Assembly: GCA_039881045.1 (NCBI GenBank)
Contig: JAYWVB010000007.1
Coordinates: 186,001 to 250,000, forward strand
Reading direction: 5' to 3'
DNA length: 64,000 nucleotides
Source: Chaetomium olivaceum
Taxonomy: Eukaryota > Ascomycota > Sordariomycetes > Sordariales > Chaetomiaceae
Part shown: positions 46,530-57,957 of the stretch, in pieces
Layout: every line of letters begins with the position of its first letter
Position numbering within the stretch: the first letter of the stretch is position 1
Translations under genes and position numbers: made by a program
Notes under the pieces: model-generated
Databases searched by the model: none
What the model was told of the DNA's origin: nothing
The model's input: the letters and a program-made list of their open reading frames with translations, nothing else

Positions 46530-48140
46530 TTAGGTTTCGGCACGCGTTCGTGGCGACCAGGATAAAGTCATCATACAAACGGCGAATTTTCCGGTTTCCA
46601 TCCAAGTAACCTGGACATCATCATGGACGTAGCTTATACGAAGGTCCACCTCCAGTGCCGCCGAAATCTGGTCTCCGGGGGCAACTTGCCATTGACTATG
46701 AGACTTGAGTGGTAGCGTATGAGATCCACGGGAGTATCTAACTTAATCCTGATATACTTTTTACGAACATGGGGTAATGACCTCGTTCTTTCACCGATTA
46801 CTCCATACACCTGGTCATAGAAGAAGTCTTCAAAATTCTAAGCCCTTGTCAGCATTGGGATACGTGATACATTGAAAGAATGGCAAAACAAAGAAGACGT
46901 CACGGTACTCACCGACCAGTGCTTGAAATACTCGTAGTGCATTGTGTATTTTCTTCCCTGCACGTCCGTGAAGTTGATGCTGTCTTCCACCAGAAGATAT
47001 GGTTGGCGCCGTATGGTGTTTGTCATCTTCTCGACGGTTGAGAGAATAAACGGGAGGAGGAGCCCCGCTTTTAACAGCAGATTACCCATCGACTTTGAGA
47101 TGGCACGGAGTCTGTGTAGTGGTGTTAGAAAATCGAAGTCAGGATCGAATGACGTCTTCTCTGACTCACAATCGAAAAAGCAGAACAGGACATCATCTTT
47201 GTCATTCGGCCTACTCATGTCCGTCCCCCAGGTTTGGAAACGGCGTGGAGGATGAGATCCGACTGCCTCGACAGCAATTGCATCCCTTGCTGGGTACGTT
47301 GATAGGTTTCCTCTATGCGGGACCCAATTTGGCTGTGGTAGACCTGTGTGTCGTGACTCAAGGCGGCGATTTGTTGCGTCTGAGAGTGTATGCTGCCGCT
47401 AAGTGTTGCGATGTGACTATAGCCCTGTTGGATGTCGTCACGGGCGGCCCCGAACTGGGTAAGAACAACCGAGTGTTGTTGGTTGAGGAGCGACTCCTGG
47501 GACGTTCCGAGGCGTTGTATTTGTGAACCTAGGTTGTCGATATTGGCTGTAGTTTCTTGTTGCAAGACTAACATCTGCCTGTCTTGCGCTTGCATGGCTG
47601 TGGGGACGTTGGCCAATGTTGTTGCAAGTGCCTGGACCCTGCAGTGGTGAGAAGTTAGCTTGGTTTCTTGATGAGAGGTTTCTAGAGCTCATAGCAAGGA
47701 AGACGAACAAACCTTGCACTCATGTAAAGTTGAAGTAACATGTTCAGCTTGGCCAGTTGCGTGCCCAGCCTCACCCGCAACTTCTCAACCTCCTTGGCGT
47801 AGACCACGGCCCATTGTGCCTTTCTCCCGGCGCCGTGGTGCCATCCAGACGGTGCGTGCTCCCCGAGCTTCGCATCAAACTTGGATATTGTCCGGAGGAA
47901 GCCGCTCAAAGTGTCTAGAGTCACGTTGGTATGTTGCGTGATATCTGCCGGGAAAATACCCTCTGCCCCCTGCCTGTCGTGCAGTTGCTTGACGACATGC
48001 TCCAACGATTTCAGCTCCAGCACTAGACTACGGTATTCTGCCGATGCCCCACCGGCGTCTTTGAGGGCGTTGATCACGTTGGCGAGGAGACCGACCGCTG
48101 CGATGAAGTCGCCGGCCGAGAACCCAAACCCGACCGACAT
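46530..48140 (-). CDS. STAND-type helical N-terminal domain plus ubiquitin-like domain protein
   Basis: Exon 1 is 48140..47713 and exon 2 begins at 47638 after a 74-nt intron (GTTTGT...CTGCAG). It starts MSVGFGFSAGDFIAAVGLL, the hydrophobic helical N-terminus found on many fungal NLR/STAND proteins. Next comes a helical region with a coiled coil rich in Gln (about 47600-47230). After at least one more intron, LRAISKSMGNLLLKAGLLLPF leads into a C-terminal module (PYLLVEDSINFTDVQGRKY, YFKHWS, then after an intron NFEDFFYDQVYG) resembling the ubiquitin-like domain often paired with this N-terminus. No NACHT or NB-ARC domain lies between them. The joins near 47215-47110 and the last exon (ending about 46530) are uncertain. 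Signalling in incompatibility or immunity is known for related architectures; here it is inferred. Confidence 0.6.
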
Positions 48141-48768
48141 GTCGTCGTCATCTGGACGGTGCAGATGTCTTGTTGCTCTAGGAATCGATTGGGGTTGGAG
48201 GATGAGAGGAGCAAGATTTGGACATGTGGGAGTGTGCCTTATGCAGCCCGACGGCCCAGCTAGGCCGCCAGGGGGTTCCACGGCATGACTTCCATCCAAT
48301 GGGACAGGGCAGGGTCCAAGCCTTTCCTGACCGGTCTGTTTCGCCTTTCGAGGCGGCGTTTAATCTTGGGCTTGGAAGCCCGCGTGGGGGTTGCTCGGTT
48401 TTGAGCCGAGTGTCGAAATGCTTCCAGGGGTGAGGTACGAATAAGGGATGGTGTTCCGTCTGGTCTCGAGTGCAGCTACTTTCCATCCCGTAATATTTGC
48501 TGGTTGCCATCGGACCGGTCCTTGGTTGCTCAGGTGCCAAGACACTGCTGCACAACAATCGCTTGTCTTCGCCCTGTTAAGCGCTGGTGGCTGGTGTTCG
48601 CCCTGTTAAGCGCCGGTGGCTGGTGTTGAACCAAGTTGTTGGTGGTTGGCGTTCCCGATACGACCCTGAGCCTTAAAGCATACAATACACCTCGTGGGCC
48701 CCATCTCAACCACAAACTTCTCCCACGAGGCTGTGTTTTTTCGATTGAACTTTACCTTTCAATAACAA
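48141..48768. promoter_or_regulatory. divergent promoter region with a 29-bp direct repeat
   Basis: Lies between the starts of the ULD-type gene and the dynamin-like gene. Two nearly identical 29-bp copies (GCCCTGTTAAGCG-TGGTGGC type) occupy 48571-48599 and 48600-48628, differing at two positions. Confidence 0.55.
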
Positions 48769-51040
48769 TGGATCCTCCACCCGAAGTCATCCTAGAAGCG
48801 GACTCGCTTTCTCAGCTGAACGCATCGGACGCGAGATCTCTGCTCGACACCATTGACGGCTTGAGGGCGCTCGGCGTCGGCGATTTCGTCCAGCTCCCGC
48901 AAATCATCGTGGTCGGCGACCAGTCGTCCGGCAAGAGTTCGGTTCTCGAGGCCATCTCGCGCGTCCGATTCCCCGTCGACGGCGACCTATGCACTCGCTT
49001 TGCCACCGAGCTCGTTCTCCGGCGAGCGCCCGAGACGGCAATTAATGTCAGCATCAGTTTGCAGAGGACGTTTCTACGAATGCCGAGGATGACACCTCCG
49101 GTACTCCCCGCCCGCGCCTGCACCGTTCCACCGAGACAGCTTTGACAAGGATGCTCTTCCCGACATCATTCGCGAGGCCAAGGAGCGCATGGGTATCACA
49201 AACAACGGCATCAAGCGGTTCACCAAAGATGTCTTGCGCGTCGAGGTGACGAGTCCCGATGTGTACCCCCTGACGCTGGTCGACCTGCCCGGCATTTTCC
49301 ACAGCTCCACGGCAGAGCAAAATGAAGCCGACAGAAATATCGTCAACGCGCTCATTGAGAGCTACATGGAACAGGCAAAGAGCATCATCTTGCTGGTCGT
49401 CGCAGCGAACCAGCAGCTCGCCACCCAGGCAGTACTCTCCACTGCGACGAGGCACGACCCAGACAGAAAACGCACCATCGGCGTCATCACCAAGCCGGAC
49501 ATGGCTGGATCCGCCAACGAGCGCAAATACCTCGACCTGGCCAAGGGCCGCGAAAGTGTTCACCGGCTCGCGCTTGGCTGGTATGTGCTTCGCAACCGGT
49601 CTGAAGATGAACGCTCGTCGGAGGCCGAGGTGCGCGATGCCGTCGAGGAGCGCTTCTTTAGGACTGGCGAGTGGAGTTCCGTTAGTCCAGCTAATAGGGG
49701 CGTTGAGAGCCTGCGCAAGCGGCTGAGCAACGTCTTGTTGGACCATATCAAGAATAACCTCGGCGATCTCATCGACGACATTGAGACGAGGCTCAGGCCC
49801 GGCAGCAGGACCTGACTCGTGCGGGAAAACCTAGGTCTACCCCGGAGGAGCTTCGGAGCTACCTGCTAGGCATTGCGGAAGAGTTCCAACGGCTGGCTCG
49901 TGATGCGGTCGAGGGGCGGTACAGCGATTCGTTCTTTGGGGGGTTCGACCAAAACGACACACGGGTGTTGAAGCTGCGGGCGCTGTTGAGAAACATGCAC
50001 GACGCGTTCGGCTTGGTTATGGAGAGGAAAGGGGCCAGCTACAAAATCGAGTGGGAAGATGTGAACGCCAATGAGGTTGCAGATCAAGCGAATTCCGGCG
50101 AGATCGCCGAGTATCTGCAGCCGCTGTATGACCTTTACAACGTGCCCGACCCCGAACCCAAACCCGAAGCGGAGCTCAACGCGCTGGTGCAGTCACTCGC
50201 CTTCTCCAACCGCGGCAGGGAGTTTCCCGGGGATACCAACCCGGAACTCGTTTTTCTACTCTTTAAGACGCAGTCGGCGCCATGGGAAACCATTGCGCAG
50301 CAGCACCTGGACTACGTCGTCTCAGCAACCAAAGAATTTGTGCACCGCGTCTTCCGGCACGTCACTGGCGCGGATGACGCTACGCTGAATGCTATCCTCC
50401 ACGACTGTGTAGACACCTTCTTTACCGACAAGGAAGATCTTCTCAGAGACAAGCTACGCGAGATCATCACGCCTTACAAGGACGGACATGGACCCCCGCT
50501 TGACCGGGCCTTCCGCGCGAAAATGCAAGACCTAACGACTCGGAGATTTGCCAACCAATTTGCCACGCGCCTAGAGAGACAGCATCCCGAGTTGTTTGAG
50601 CTCAGATTCAGTTCGGGCGCGGCCCTGAACCGGCAGATGATCCTGAATGCTGCATCAGAGGGTCCGAGCACGTCGAATGGTAGCATGTTTGACACGGAAA
50701 AGGTCATTGCCAGGATGCTGGTGTATTATGAGGTTTGCGTTTCCCATGTCACAGTCAGCTTTTCCACACTCCCGCTCTAACCGAAGAAACAGATGTCACT
50801 GCGAACATTTCAACAACATAATCAGCCTAGTTATTGAGAGCTGCCTCATCCGCGACTTACCGGCCATTTTTACGCCGACAAAGGTCGACGGAATGGACTC
50901 TGAGAGACTGCAATATTTAGCCTCGGAGACTGAGGATCTGCAAAGACAACGGCAGGATCTCCAACAAGAGGTCATCATCCTGCGGGAGGGATTGCGCAAG
51001 TGTCAGAGGCATAGGCCGCGACGACATGCTGGTATGTTGT
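48769..51040 (+). pseudogene. dynamin-like large GTPase, frame-broken
   Basis: Starts MDPPPEVILEADSLSQLN. G1 is GDQSSGKSSV, the switch segment CTRFATELVLRR follows, G3 is LTLVDLPGIFHSS and G4 is VITKPD. Then come the middle domain (DLIDDIETRL, EEFQRLARDAVEGRY) and the effector end with a GED-like segment (KVIARMLVYYE, then NNIISLVIESCLI). Frame changes are needed at about 49060, 49115, 49807 (GGCCCGGC) and 50810; a normal intron lies at about 50731-50791. Fungal dynamins of this small, Mx-like type differ from the Vps1 and Dnm1 housekeeping forms; membrane fission or antiviral-like roles are known for relatives. As written no complete GTPase can be made, although all G motifs are preserved, pointing to recent decay or sequence errors. 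Confidence 0.75.
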
Positions 51041-51180
51041 ATAAGTGTACACCTTGTTCACAGGTCTGACAATTTGCAGTGTTGCCCTCCGCTTTGCTGC
51101 GTCCGTCTGCCAGTGGGTGCCACGGGAGGCTTCAAGTATGTTAACTTTCCACATATGTTAGCGAAAACCAGCTGAAGCTA

Positions 51181-52809
51181 ACTAAATTTCCAGGAGATGT
51201 CACTCCAGAACCATCGGTCACCCCAGTCGGGGACCGGACACCGCTAGTAGCTGTAGTTCCAGCAGCATCGGTGGAAGCAGTACCAGGTATTAATGCCCTG
51301 GTCGCTAGCACCACGTCAAATGCCGCTTCCGGTTCCTCAGGTCCTGGGCTCGCCGGCGGCCGATCTACCAGCACCACTGAACCTAATGACACCCCTAGCT
51401 CTCGATTCAACTCCCTCTTCAATGGAGCGTCAAAGCCAACAATGGATGAAACCCTTGCCCGGGAAAGGGGCGTCGGTTCCGGCAAGATAGCCGGCGGCAC
51501 CGGCGGTCTTTTCGGGCAACCCTTATCAGGGCCTGGCTTCGGCTCTAGCAGCACAGCTAGCACTGGTGGTAGTGCTTCCACGAAACCCTTATTCGGCTCT
51601 GGCTTCGGCTCTAGCAGCACAACTAGCACTGGTGGTAGTGCTTCCACGAAACCCTTATTCGGCTCTGGTTTCGGCTCCAATAGCACAACTAGCGCTGGTA
51701 ATACTTCCGGGCAACCCTTATTCGGCTCTGGTTTTGGCTCTAGCAATACAACCAGCTCTGGCGGTGCTTCCACGAAACCCTTATTCGGCTCAGGTTTTGG
51801 CTCTAGCAATACAACCAGTACTGGTAGTGCTTCCACGAAACCCTTATTCGGCTCAGGTTTTGGCTCTAGCAATACAACCAGTACTGGTAGTGCTTCCACG
51901 AAACCCTTATTCGGCTCAGGTTTTGGCTCTAGCAATACAACCAGTACTGGTAGTGCTTCCACGAAACCCTTACCGGGCTCTGGTTTCGGCTCTAGCAATA
52001 CAACCAGCACTGGTAGTGCTTCCACGAAACCCTTGCCGGGCTCTGGTTTCGGCTCTAGCAATACAACCAGCCCTGGCGGTGCTTCCACCAAACCCTTATT
52101 CGGCTCTGGTTTCGGCTCTAGCAATACAACCAGCACTGGTAGTGCTTCCACGAAACCCTTACCGGGCTCTGGTTTCGGCTCTAGCAATACAACCATCACT
52201 GGCGGTGCTTCCACGAAACCCTTATCCGGCTCTGGCTTCGGCTCCAATAGCACAACCAGCACCGGCGTCTCTTCCGGGGCAACCGTTCCCCCAAGCACAG
52301 GTCCCGCTCCAAACAGCAACACCGGTACCGGCAATACCACAGCTACCAACAATACGAATCCTGCCACCAACGCCGGCACCAACGCCGGCACCAACGCCGA
52401 CAGCACCCACCCACCAGAGGCCCCTAGTACGTATCCAACCAACCAACCCTTTCTCCATTGCCCCATCCCCTCCCGCAACCCAACAACCTAAATCTGAAAA
52501 CACAAAACCAACTCATCATTCATCTACTACAGCCGGCAAATGTGTACAACAATAACTGACAACAAACCCAGCCTCCTCCACCTTCCCCTTCAGGCCATTC
52601 CCTCCCAAAGGCGGCAGCAGCAGCCGCAGCATCGAGGACCTAGCGTACCCCGGCATCGACCGCGTCCCCCTGCTGCAGACGGATGCGTGGCTGGGTGGTG
52701 TGGCGAACGAGAATCTCCAGTCAGACCTCCGAATCCCGAGTGAGAAAACTCGGTCTTTCAGAACATTTGCTTTCAGCCGTGTTTCAAGTTGTTTTCGGTG
52801 GAGGAGATG
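51181..52809 (+). CDS. FG-like repeat protein or C-terminal tail of the dynamin-like gene
   Basis: Follows the dynamin-like segment with exon-like pieces between (introns near 51030-51078 and 51138-51193), so it may be the same gene. The main exon encodes a Thr/Ser-rich lead-in, then twelve repeats of about 21 residues, consensus TKPLFGSGFGSSNTTSTGSA. The LFG and GFG pairs recall phenylalanine-glycine nucleoporins, which form permeable hydrogels, but the Ser/Thr/Asn content also suits a glycosylated wall-type repeat. After a possible intron starting GTACGT at about 52429, a short segment (EDLAYPGIDRVPLLQTDAW) ends near 52809. Function unknown. The antisense strand is also open through the repeat because the unit is a multiple of three; that is not evidence for a gene. 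Confidence 0.5.
51512..52275 (+). repeat. coding minisatellite, about twelve copies of a 63-66 bp unit
   Basis: The unit starts CCCTTATTCGGCTCTGG and ends AGTGCTTCCACGAAA. Copies in the middle (about 51770-52030) are almost identical at the DNA level, the edges more diverged, typical of expansion by unequal exchange. All copies are multiples of 3 bp, so the frame is kept. Confidence 0.9.
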
Positions 52810-53350
52810 CGGTTGAGGAGGATTGTGGCGGGGGTGTGATGGTTTAGATGTACAGAGGGTTGTGGGTCAAGTTAGCTTGGTGTTGGTTTGTGTAGTATGT
52901 TGAGGATCATGGGTTCTTATTGTTTTATGATGGGTTATGTAGGTAGGTGAGCTACTAGGTATGTACCGATCTTTAGGCAGGTTCTGTTCTGTTGTGTGTA
53001 CCTTTCTATAATTATTCGAGCAAGTGATTTAGGTGGAGTAAACATTCTCGCGGTCCCTGGAGCAGTAGTGTAACTGCATCTGAGCTAATTGCTTTTAGAT
53101 TTGACGTACTGATATGAATTATCATATCATTTTATCAACGATGAGATTCCTGTAGTCATTAAGGGACTGAATTGTGCGTGTAGGTTTCTGAAAGGCACGG
53201 TCCGGGGTCATTTGAAGTTTTGCCAACATTGAAGTGTTCTTCTCACTGTCTCTCATTTGACTTCCCCCGTTGTATCCGGGACGTCGACTGCTCTCCAGTA
53301 GCGTCCGCAATATGCGGACGCCTGTCAGTCTGCACGCCGTAAAACTCACC
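52810..53350. other. intergenic region between convergent genes
   Basis: No gene recognised. Contains GTAGGTAGGTG and TAGGTATGTACC at about 52938-52967. Confidence 0.5.
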
Positions 53351-54138
53351 TCAGGCTCCATCTCCATCCCGCCACATGTTCTTGAGTACCTGGCATACAA
53401 GCCTTTCTAACTCGTCCAGCTGCGTACTTTGTCGTTTGATTTTCCTGTCAGAACATCAGCATCGTCCATTCTCGTGGCAGATAGCAAGTAGACCTACAGC
53501 AGTATAAGCGTCAGCTGAACAGCCCCGAGATGCTGTAGCTGCGTCTCAATCCGCGCCAATCTCGTCATCATGTCCTGCCGACGGTACCACCACTGCAGCC
53601 GGCAGCCGGTGCGTCGCGCCCGTATCGCCGCGAGTTCACGCTCCATGTCCTCGCGGCCTTCCTTGAGGCTGTCCAGCGCGTCGCGCACTAGTGGCTTGAT
53701 TCTCGGTGCTTCAATTTCCAGCTCCTAGCATTAAGATTCCGTCAGTCTTACTTCTTTTGGAAGGAAAAGAAGCCATGACGAAAATGGGAGGGGGGGTATA
53801 TAGGTTTGTTTGATACGTATTTGTGGTGTGGGTTGGAGGACTACAAGCAACAAAGACTTTCCGAGGAAACGGCTTGAATAGTCTCGACCAAGCTGCCAAC
53901 TACGTACCGCATCGGCCGCAATGTCCAACGCCTCAAAGTAGCGCTCCAGTTCGTATATGTGGCTCCCGCGCTCCCCGAGCGCGGCCTGCATGTCCATAAT
54001 CTCGCGCAGTGCATCGTGGGTGATGGCGAAGAAGGCGGCACAGAACGAAAACACGCCGAGCGCAAAGGTGAGGATGCCTATGATGTTACCCGTGGTACTG
54101 AGCGGGCTGTCTTCCCCGGATTCGGGACCGGCGGCCAT
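53351..54138 (-). CDS. small single-pass membrane protein with coiled coil, unknown family
   Basis: Model complement(join(53351..53444,53498..53724,53908..54138)), 183 aa; two GT-AG introns (183 and 53 nt) in frame. The N-terminus is followed by one hydrophobic segment (NIIGILTFALGVFSFCAAFF, about residues 18-37). The rest is charged and helical: HDALREIMDMQAAL, SHIYELERYFEAL, then LDSLKEGREDMEREL, IRARRTGCRLQWWYRRQDM and ERLVCQVLKNMW. Proteins of this shape (short N-terminus, one helix, Trp-rich basic patch after a coiled coil) are frequent in filamentous fungi, have no assigned function, and often lie near STAND or HET genes. All three exons are protein-like, so the model is fairly reliable. 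Confidence 0.75.
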
Positions 54139-54854
54139 TATATTTCAAATTCTTTTAATTCTGCTGTTTCTTCTTCGTTTTTGCGCTGATAGTATTTTCC
54201 CTACTGTTCTTTCCCCCCTCGTTCTCAACGGTTCGGCTTATCCTTCTTATACGCAACGGGCTGGCTTTTGGTCACCCCTTCTTTCAGAAGACGGATATCT
54301 TTTGTGCAATGGCGGTTGAAGGACTTTCACGACCCTGTTCTCGAGTGCGGGGTTGGGACACTTTTAGTCGCAAGGAGATGTGGTGCAACCACACCCTCGG
54401 CAGCCTGTAACAAATGGAATAAAGCGAGCACCCTGCGTCAGTGTACTTTTTCTTCCACGTTATGCAGGACTAGATAGCAACGTGGCTGCCTATTCGTCAT
54501 CTCCGCGGGCGTGTGGCATCACTGTTGATCAATTGGACAGATACGGGCCGCAGTGCTTTGGGCCCGGGAAAAGGACTATAGGTCAACAACAAGCGGCGGA
54601 TAATGGTCCAGTCGGGTCCGGACTCGTTGACAGCCGCATGCCTGTTTGGCCTGGACTTACATATAACCAGCCCCAGAAGTGGGATTGCACCAGGTTTGCT
54701 TTTGGCCAGATAGAGCTTGTCCCTTCCTTTCTTTTTCTTTCGTTTTTGCCTGACTCTTGTCGTCTTGGAAACCCATCCTTCTTCCCTCTACAGGCAGCAC
54801 CAATCACCAAGACTACCTACAGACCAAAACCTCCAGCGACATCTCTTATACAGA
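54139..54854. other. intergenic region
   Basis: Holds the promoter of the minus-strand membrane protein. No gene recognised; open frames are short. Confidence 0.45.
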
Positions 54855-56901
54855 ATGAATGAGATTCTTGTCCAGCATCCCCGGCTTCCCTCAAGGTCGG
54901 CGTTTACAACACGCCCCGAGCCGAAGACAATGAGCGCCCAGCCCATCAGCGAGCCCACGCGTTCGAGATGCCCAAGGACGGAACCGTGCCGGCCTCGTTT
55001 TCTGCCCTGCCGTTACACAATGCATCGGATGCTTCTGGCTTGGCTTCTCTCCCCACGGCCATCTCTGCGTCCAAAAATCAGCGAACATTTGTTACATTTC
55101 TTGAAGGTTTGCTTTTCGGGGCAGGGACCTTTTTCTTTTCCCACCTGGCACCTATCAGGTAGTCTTTCCATGAAGGTGCGATGGTGCTAACTGGTCGTGC
55201 GCAAAAACTCAGCTCGCAAAGCGATTGCCATTCGAGTCCACTCCCCCGAAGGTGTGGCTTTCAAATTCAAGGTCAAGATCAGTGAGATCAACGTGGCCGA
55301 TCCAGATCTCGAGACACGGGTGCAAGACTATTTCATCACGCCCAATCAGGAATGGGTCTTTGGGGTTCGCGTTGCCGAGGGAGTTGTACGGCAGTTCCAG
55401 GTTGTCGACCGCCGCTCCAAAACGTCAGTGGAAGTTCCGTATTATCCCCCGTCCCGTTGAGTTTCGTGGTGCTACCGCAGCTCCATAGTTTTCTTTCTTT
55501 TTCTCTTTTCTTTTCTTCCTCTTTGCCGGTGGTGAGCCGTTCCATGTATGTCCCAGATCCCTCGGCTGAACATTCCCAAAAAAAGCGCTTCTGTGGGATA
55601 CCTCTTACGCCGGTCCACGGAGCCCGACTACATCGAGGTTCAGCTGTACGCCGAGCGCACCACTGTGAAACACGAATCGGAGGCTTATAACCCTTACGTG
55701 GGAGACGGCGGTGTAAAGCCGCCATCGCCGGCGCAAGAGCGCAAAGGCGAGACTGAAGCGCAGAGTTCCATCCATTCGAGTAAACGTGAAACCTTCGCAG
55801 CATGTGAGTCCCCTCCTCGTGAGGCCACTACTGACATAGCGTCAATGGTTAACGTGGTGGTCGTTGCGTCAGCCCATTCTGAGTTGGTTGAAGGAGCAAA
55901 CGACGACGAAGAATACGTGTACCCAGAAAATGGCGACAGAAACGAAAACGACGAAGACGAGGAAGACGAGGAAACGAGGGGCTCGGACCAAATCGGTATG
56001 AGTATGAATCAACAATGCAGCCGCCTGAACAAAGTTTTTAACATGTGGGAACGAGAATGGGAGGGTGTTCAAAGATTGGGAGTAATCTCATCCGCTTCCA
56101 GGCCCCCTTTTCTTAGGTCCGCCAACTTTTTGTGACCATCAGCAGGGATCTGTGCATGGATTTTACGATCGCATTACGGGCCCCTCAAGTTCCGTCTCAG
56201 GCTTAGCTCGTGTGGGCGGCACCATTCGTCTCAAGACCGTTGCGGAGATCATGACTACAGCCCTGGGCGGCATCATTAAGCAGCCCACTTTCAGGGACAC
56301 AGCCTTGGATGCGTATCATCGATGGGAAGAGATCCATTTTGAAACAATACGATTCTACATTCTGGACTCTATAGACTCTGAGCGAGATCTACGGTTGAAG
56401 CAGGCGCGTGGTCTGAAGCCAGAACTGGAGGCGAGCCAGCAATCTTTCGCAGTACCCAACAACAATATCCTGGAAAGAAGAGAGCTCATAGACCCCGAGG
56501 TTCTGGACCCAAGACTCCCGTCTCTTACCATGCTTCAGCGGTCGGCACACGCGCCGATCCCACCATCACCCTTACGATCACCCCCCGAGGATGCGGCAAC
56601 AGACACATCGAGGGGGGGAACAAGCCAAGCGCCGAAATCAAACACTGCACGTCACGGCAGCGCCCCAGGTTTAAAACCGAGCCTAGAACAGGAGCGTATA
56701 GATAATAGCAAGGCAGTCCGAAGCAGCGACAAACAACCGCTAGTAGTAGCAGCGTGGGGACCACAACACCAAGCCCCCAGTTCTACCAACTCCAAGCCCA
56801 AGTCGGGGAGTTCAACAGGAAAAGCGCAACTGGGGGATGAGGAACACCACCTTTGGCGTACTGTGCTGGACTGGATTACTTGTCGTTGCTTCCGCTCTTA
56901 G
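54855..56901 (+). CDS. hypothetical protein, exon structure unresolved
   Basis: Three protein-like segments on the plus strand probably belong together. 55200-55460 has ARKAIAIRVHSPEGVAFKFK and FITPNQEWVFGVRVAEG, apparently a small beta-rich domain. 55548-55805 continues with PDYIEVQLYAERTTVKHESE, and 55860-56135 is acidic (YPENGDRNENDEDEEDEE). 56152-56901 has RLKTVAEIMTTALGGIIKQP and RWEEIHFETIRFYILDSID, then a Ser/Pro-rich tail ending in CRCFRS. Upstream coding may start near 54855. Several GT-AG introns are possible (for example 55803 to 56143), but I could not find one set that fits every phase. No known domain. Confidence 0.4.
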
Positions 56902-57957
56902 TTTCCTGGATAAAGTTGCGACGATGTCGATTCGTTGGCAAAGTCCCAAAAATGGTGTAATAGAATTACTCTACAGCCATTGTGGTTTCACAAACCTGGT
57001 ACTGGGAAAAAAAGGTCACGGTAAATACCGGCAGTTCTGCAGTTAGCAACACAAAATGAAACAACTCCCAAGTAAACCAAGTTATCAACAGCAGGACAAC
57101 CTGAGCATAGAGCTAGGCACCTTATTATTGACTAGCACAATATAAGGCGCGCTCGAATCGTAAGGTACCTTCGCTGGCAAATCATCAAGACCGAAAGAGA
57201 CAGTTCGGAACATGAATGAAACCCCTTCGACGAGTCCGAACGTCGGGCGATCTGAGATGCCGGAGCCAGATAGGCATTGTGATTGGCTAACGCGATCGAA
57301 GAGGCGGTTTTGTGCTTGTGTCTTCGCGATATCACGTGCTTACGTTCCTCTGGAAACCGACGCGGGATGCAAACCGTAGGCGGTTTGCTTTAAAGGTCTT
57401 GAGGAACAAAGCTAGACGACAGGATAAAGTGGGATAGAACCCTATCGTTTTACGATGGTTATCTTTATCGTAATTTGGAACTGTTCAGGGGGCAACACCT
57501 TGCTGGCTACATGCTTACCTCACTCACAATGGGACAATATCACCGGCGTTCCTCTCGCCATCCTCCCCGTCCACATCCTGAGGACTTTGCCTAGTATCCT
57601 AAGCTTGTTTCTAGTTCAACCTCTGCTCCTAGTTCAACCCGCTCCCGAACTTCGTGACCTAGAGTGCTTCCACCTTTCATGGTTCATTGCTGAAGTTGAA
57701 CTAGGCCAGAGATTATCAACCCAATGCCTGAACTCATCGTTGTAGTTGCGCTGCCAAAGCGACTAGACAACGCTTGAGATCACCAAGGGATGTGTATGGG
57801 ACACTGATAGCAGCAATACAGCAAATAAATCTAACAATCTACGTATGTACAATCTATGACGCTCTAATCCAGAAAATATCGAAAACGAGTCTATCAAGTA
57901 ATCAAGGAACACTTCTTGGCAGTCTCCTTCAACCCCAACAGACTCGATCCTCCCTTC
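56902..57957. other. intergenic region
   Basis: About 1.05 kb without a recognisable gene, between the hypothetical gene and the 3' end of the SNF2-like gene. It contains a duplicated phrase CTAGTTCAACC (about 57608-57632). Confidence 0.45.

Noticed and set aside
51141..52478. Long minus-strand open frame through the FG-like repeats (Pro/Leu/Glu-rich repeats).
   Set aside because: The repeat unit is a multiple of three with no stops on either strand, so the antisense frame is open automatically; the sense strand has the splice signals and the more typical composition.
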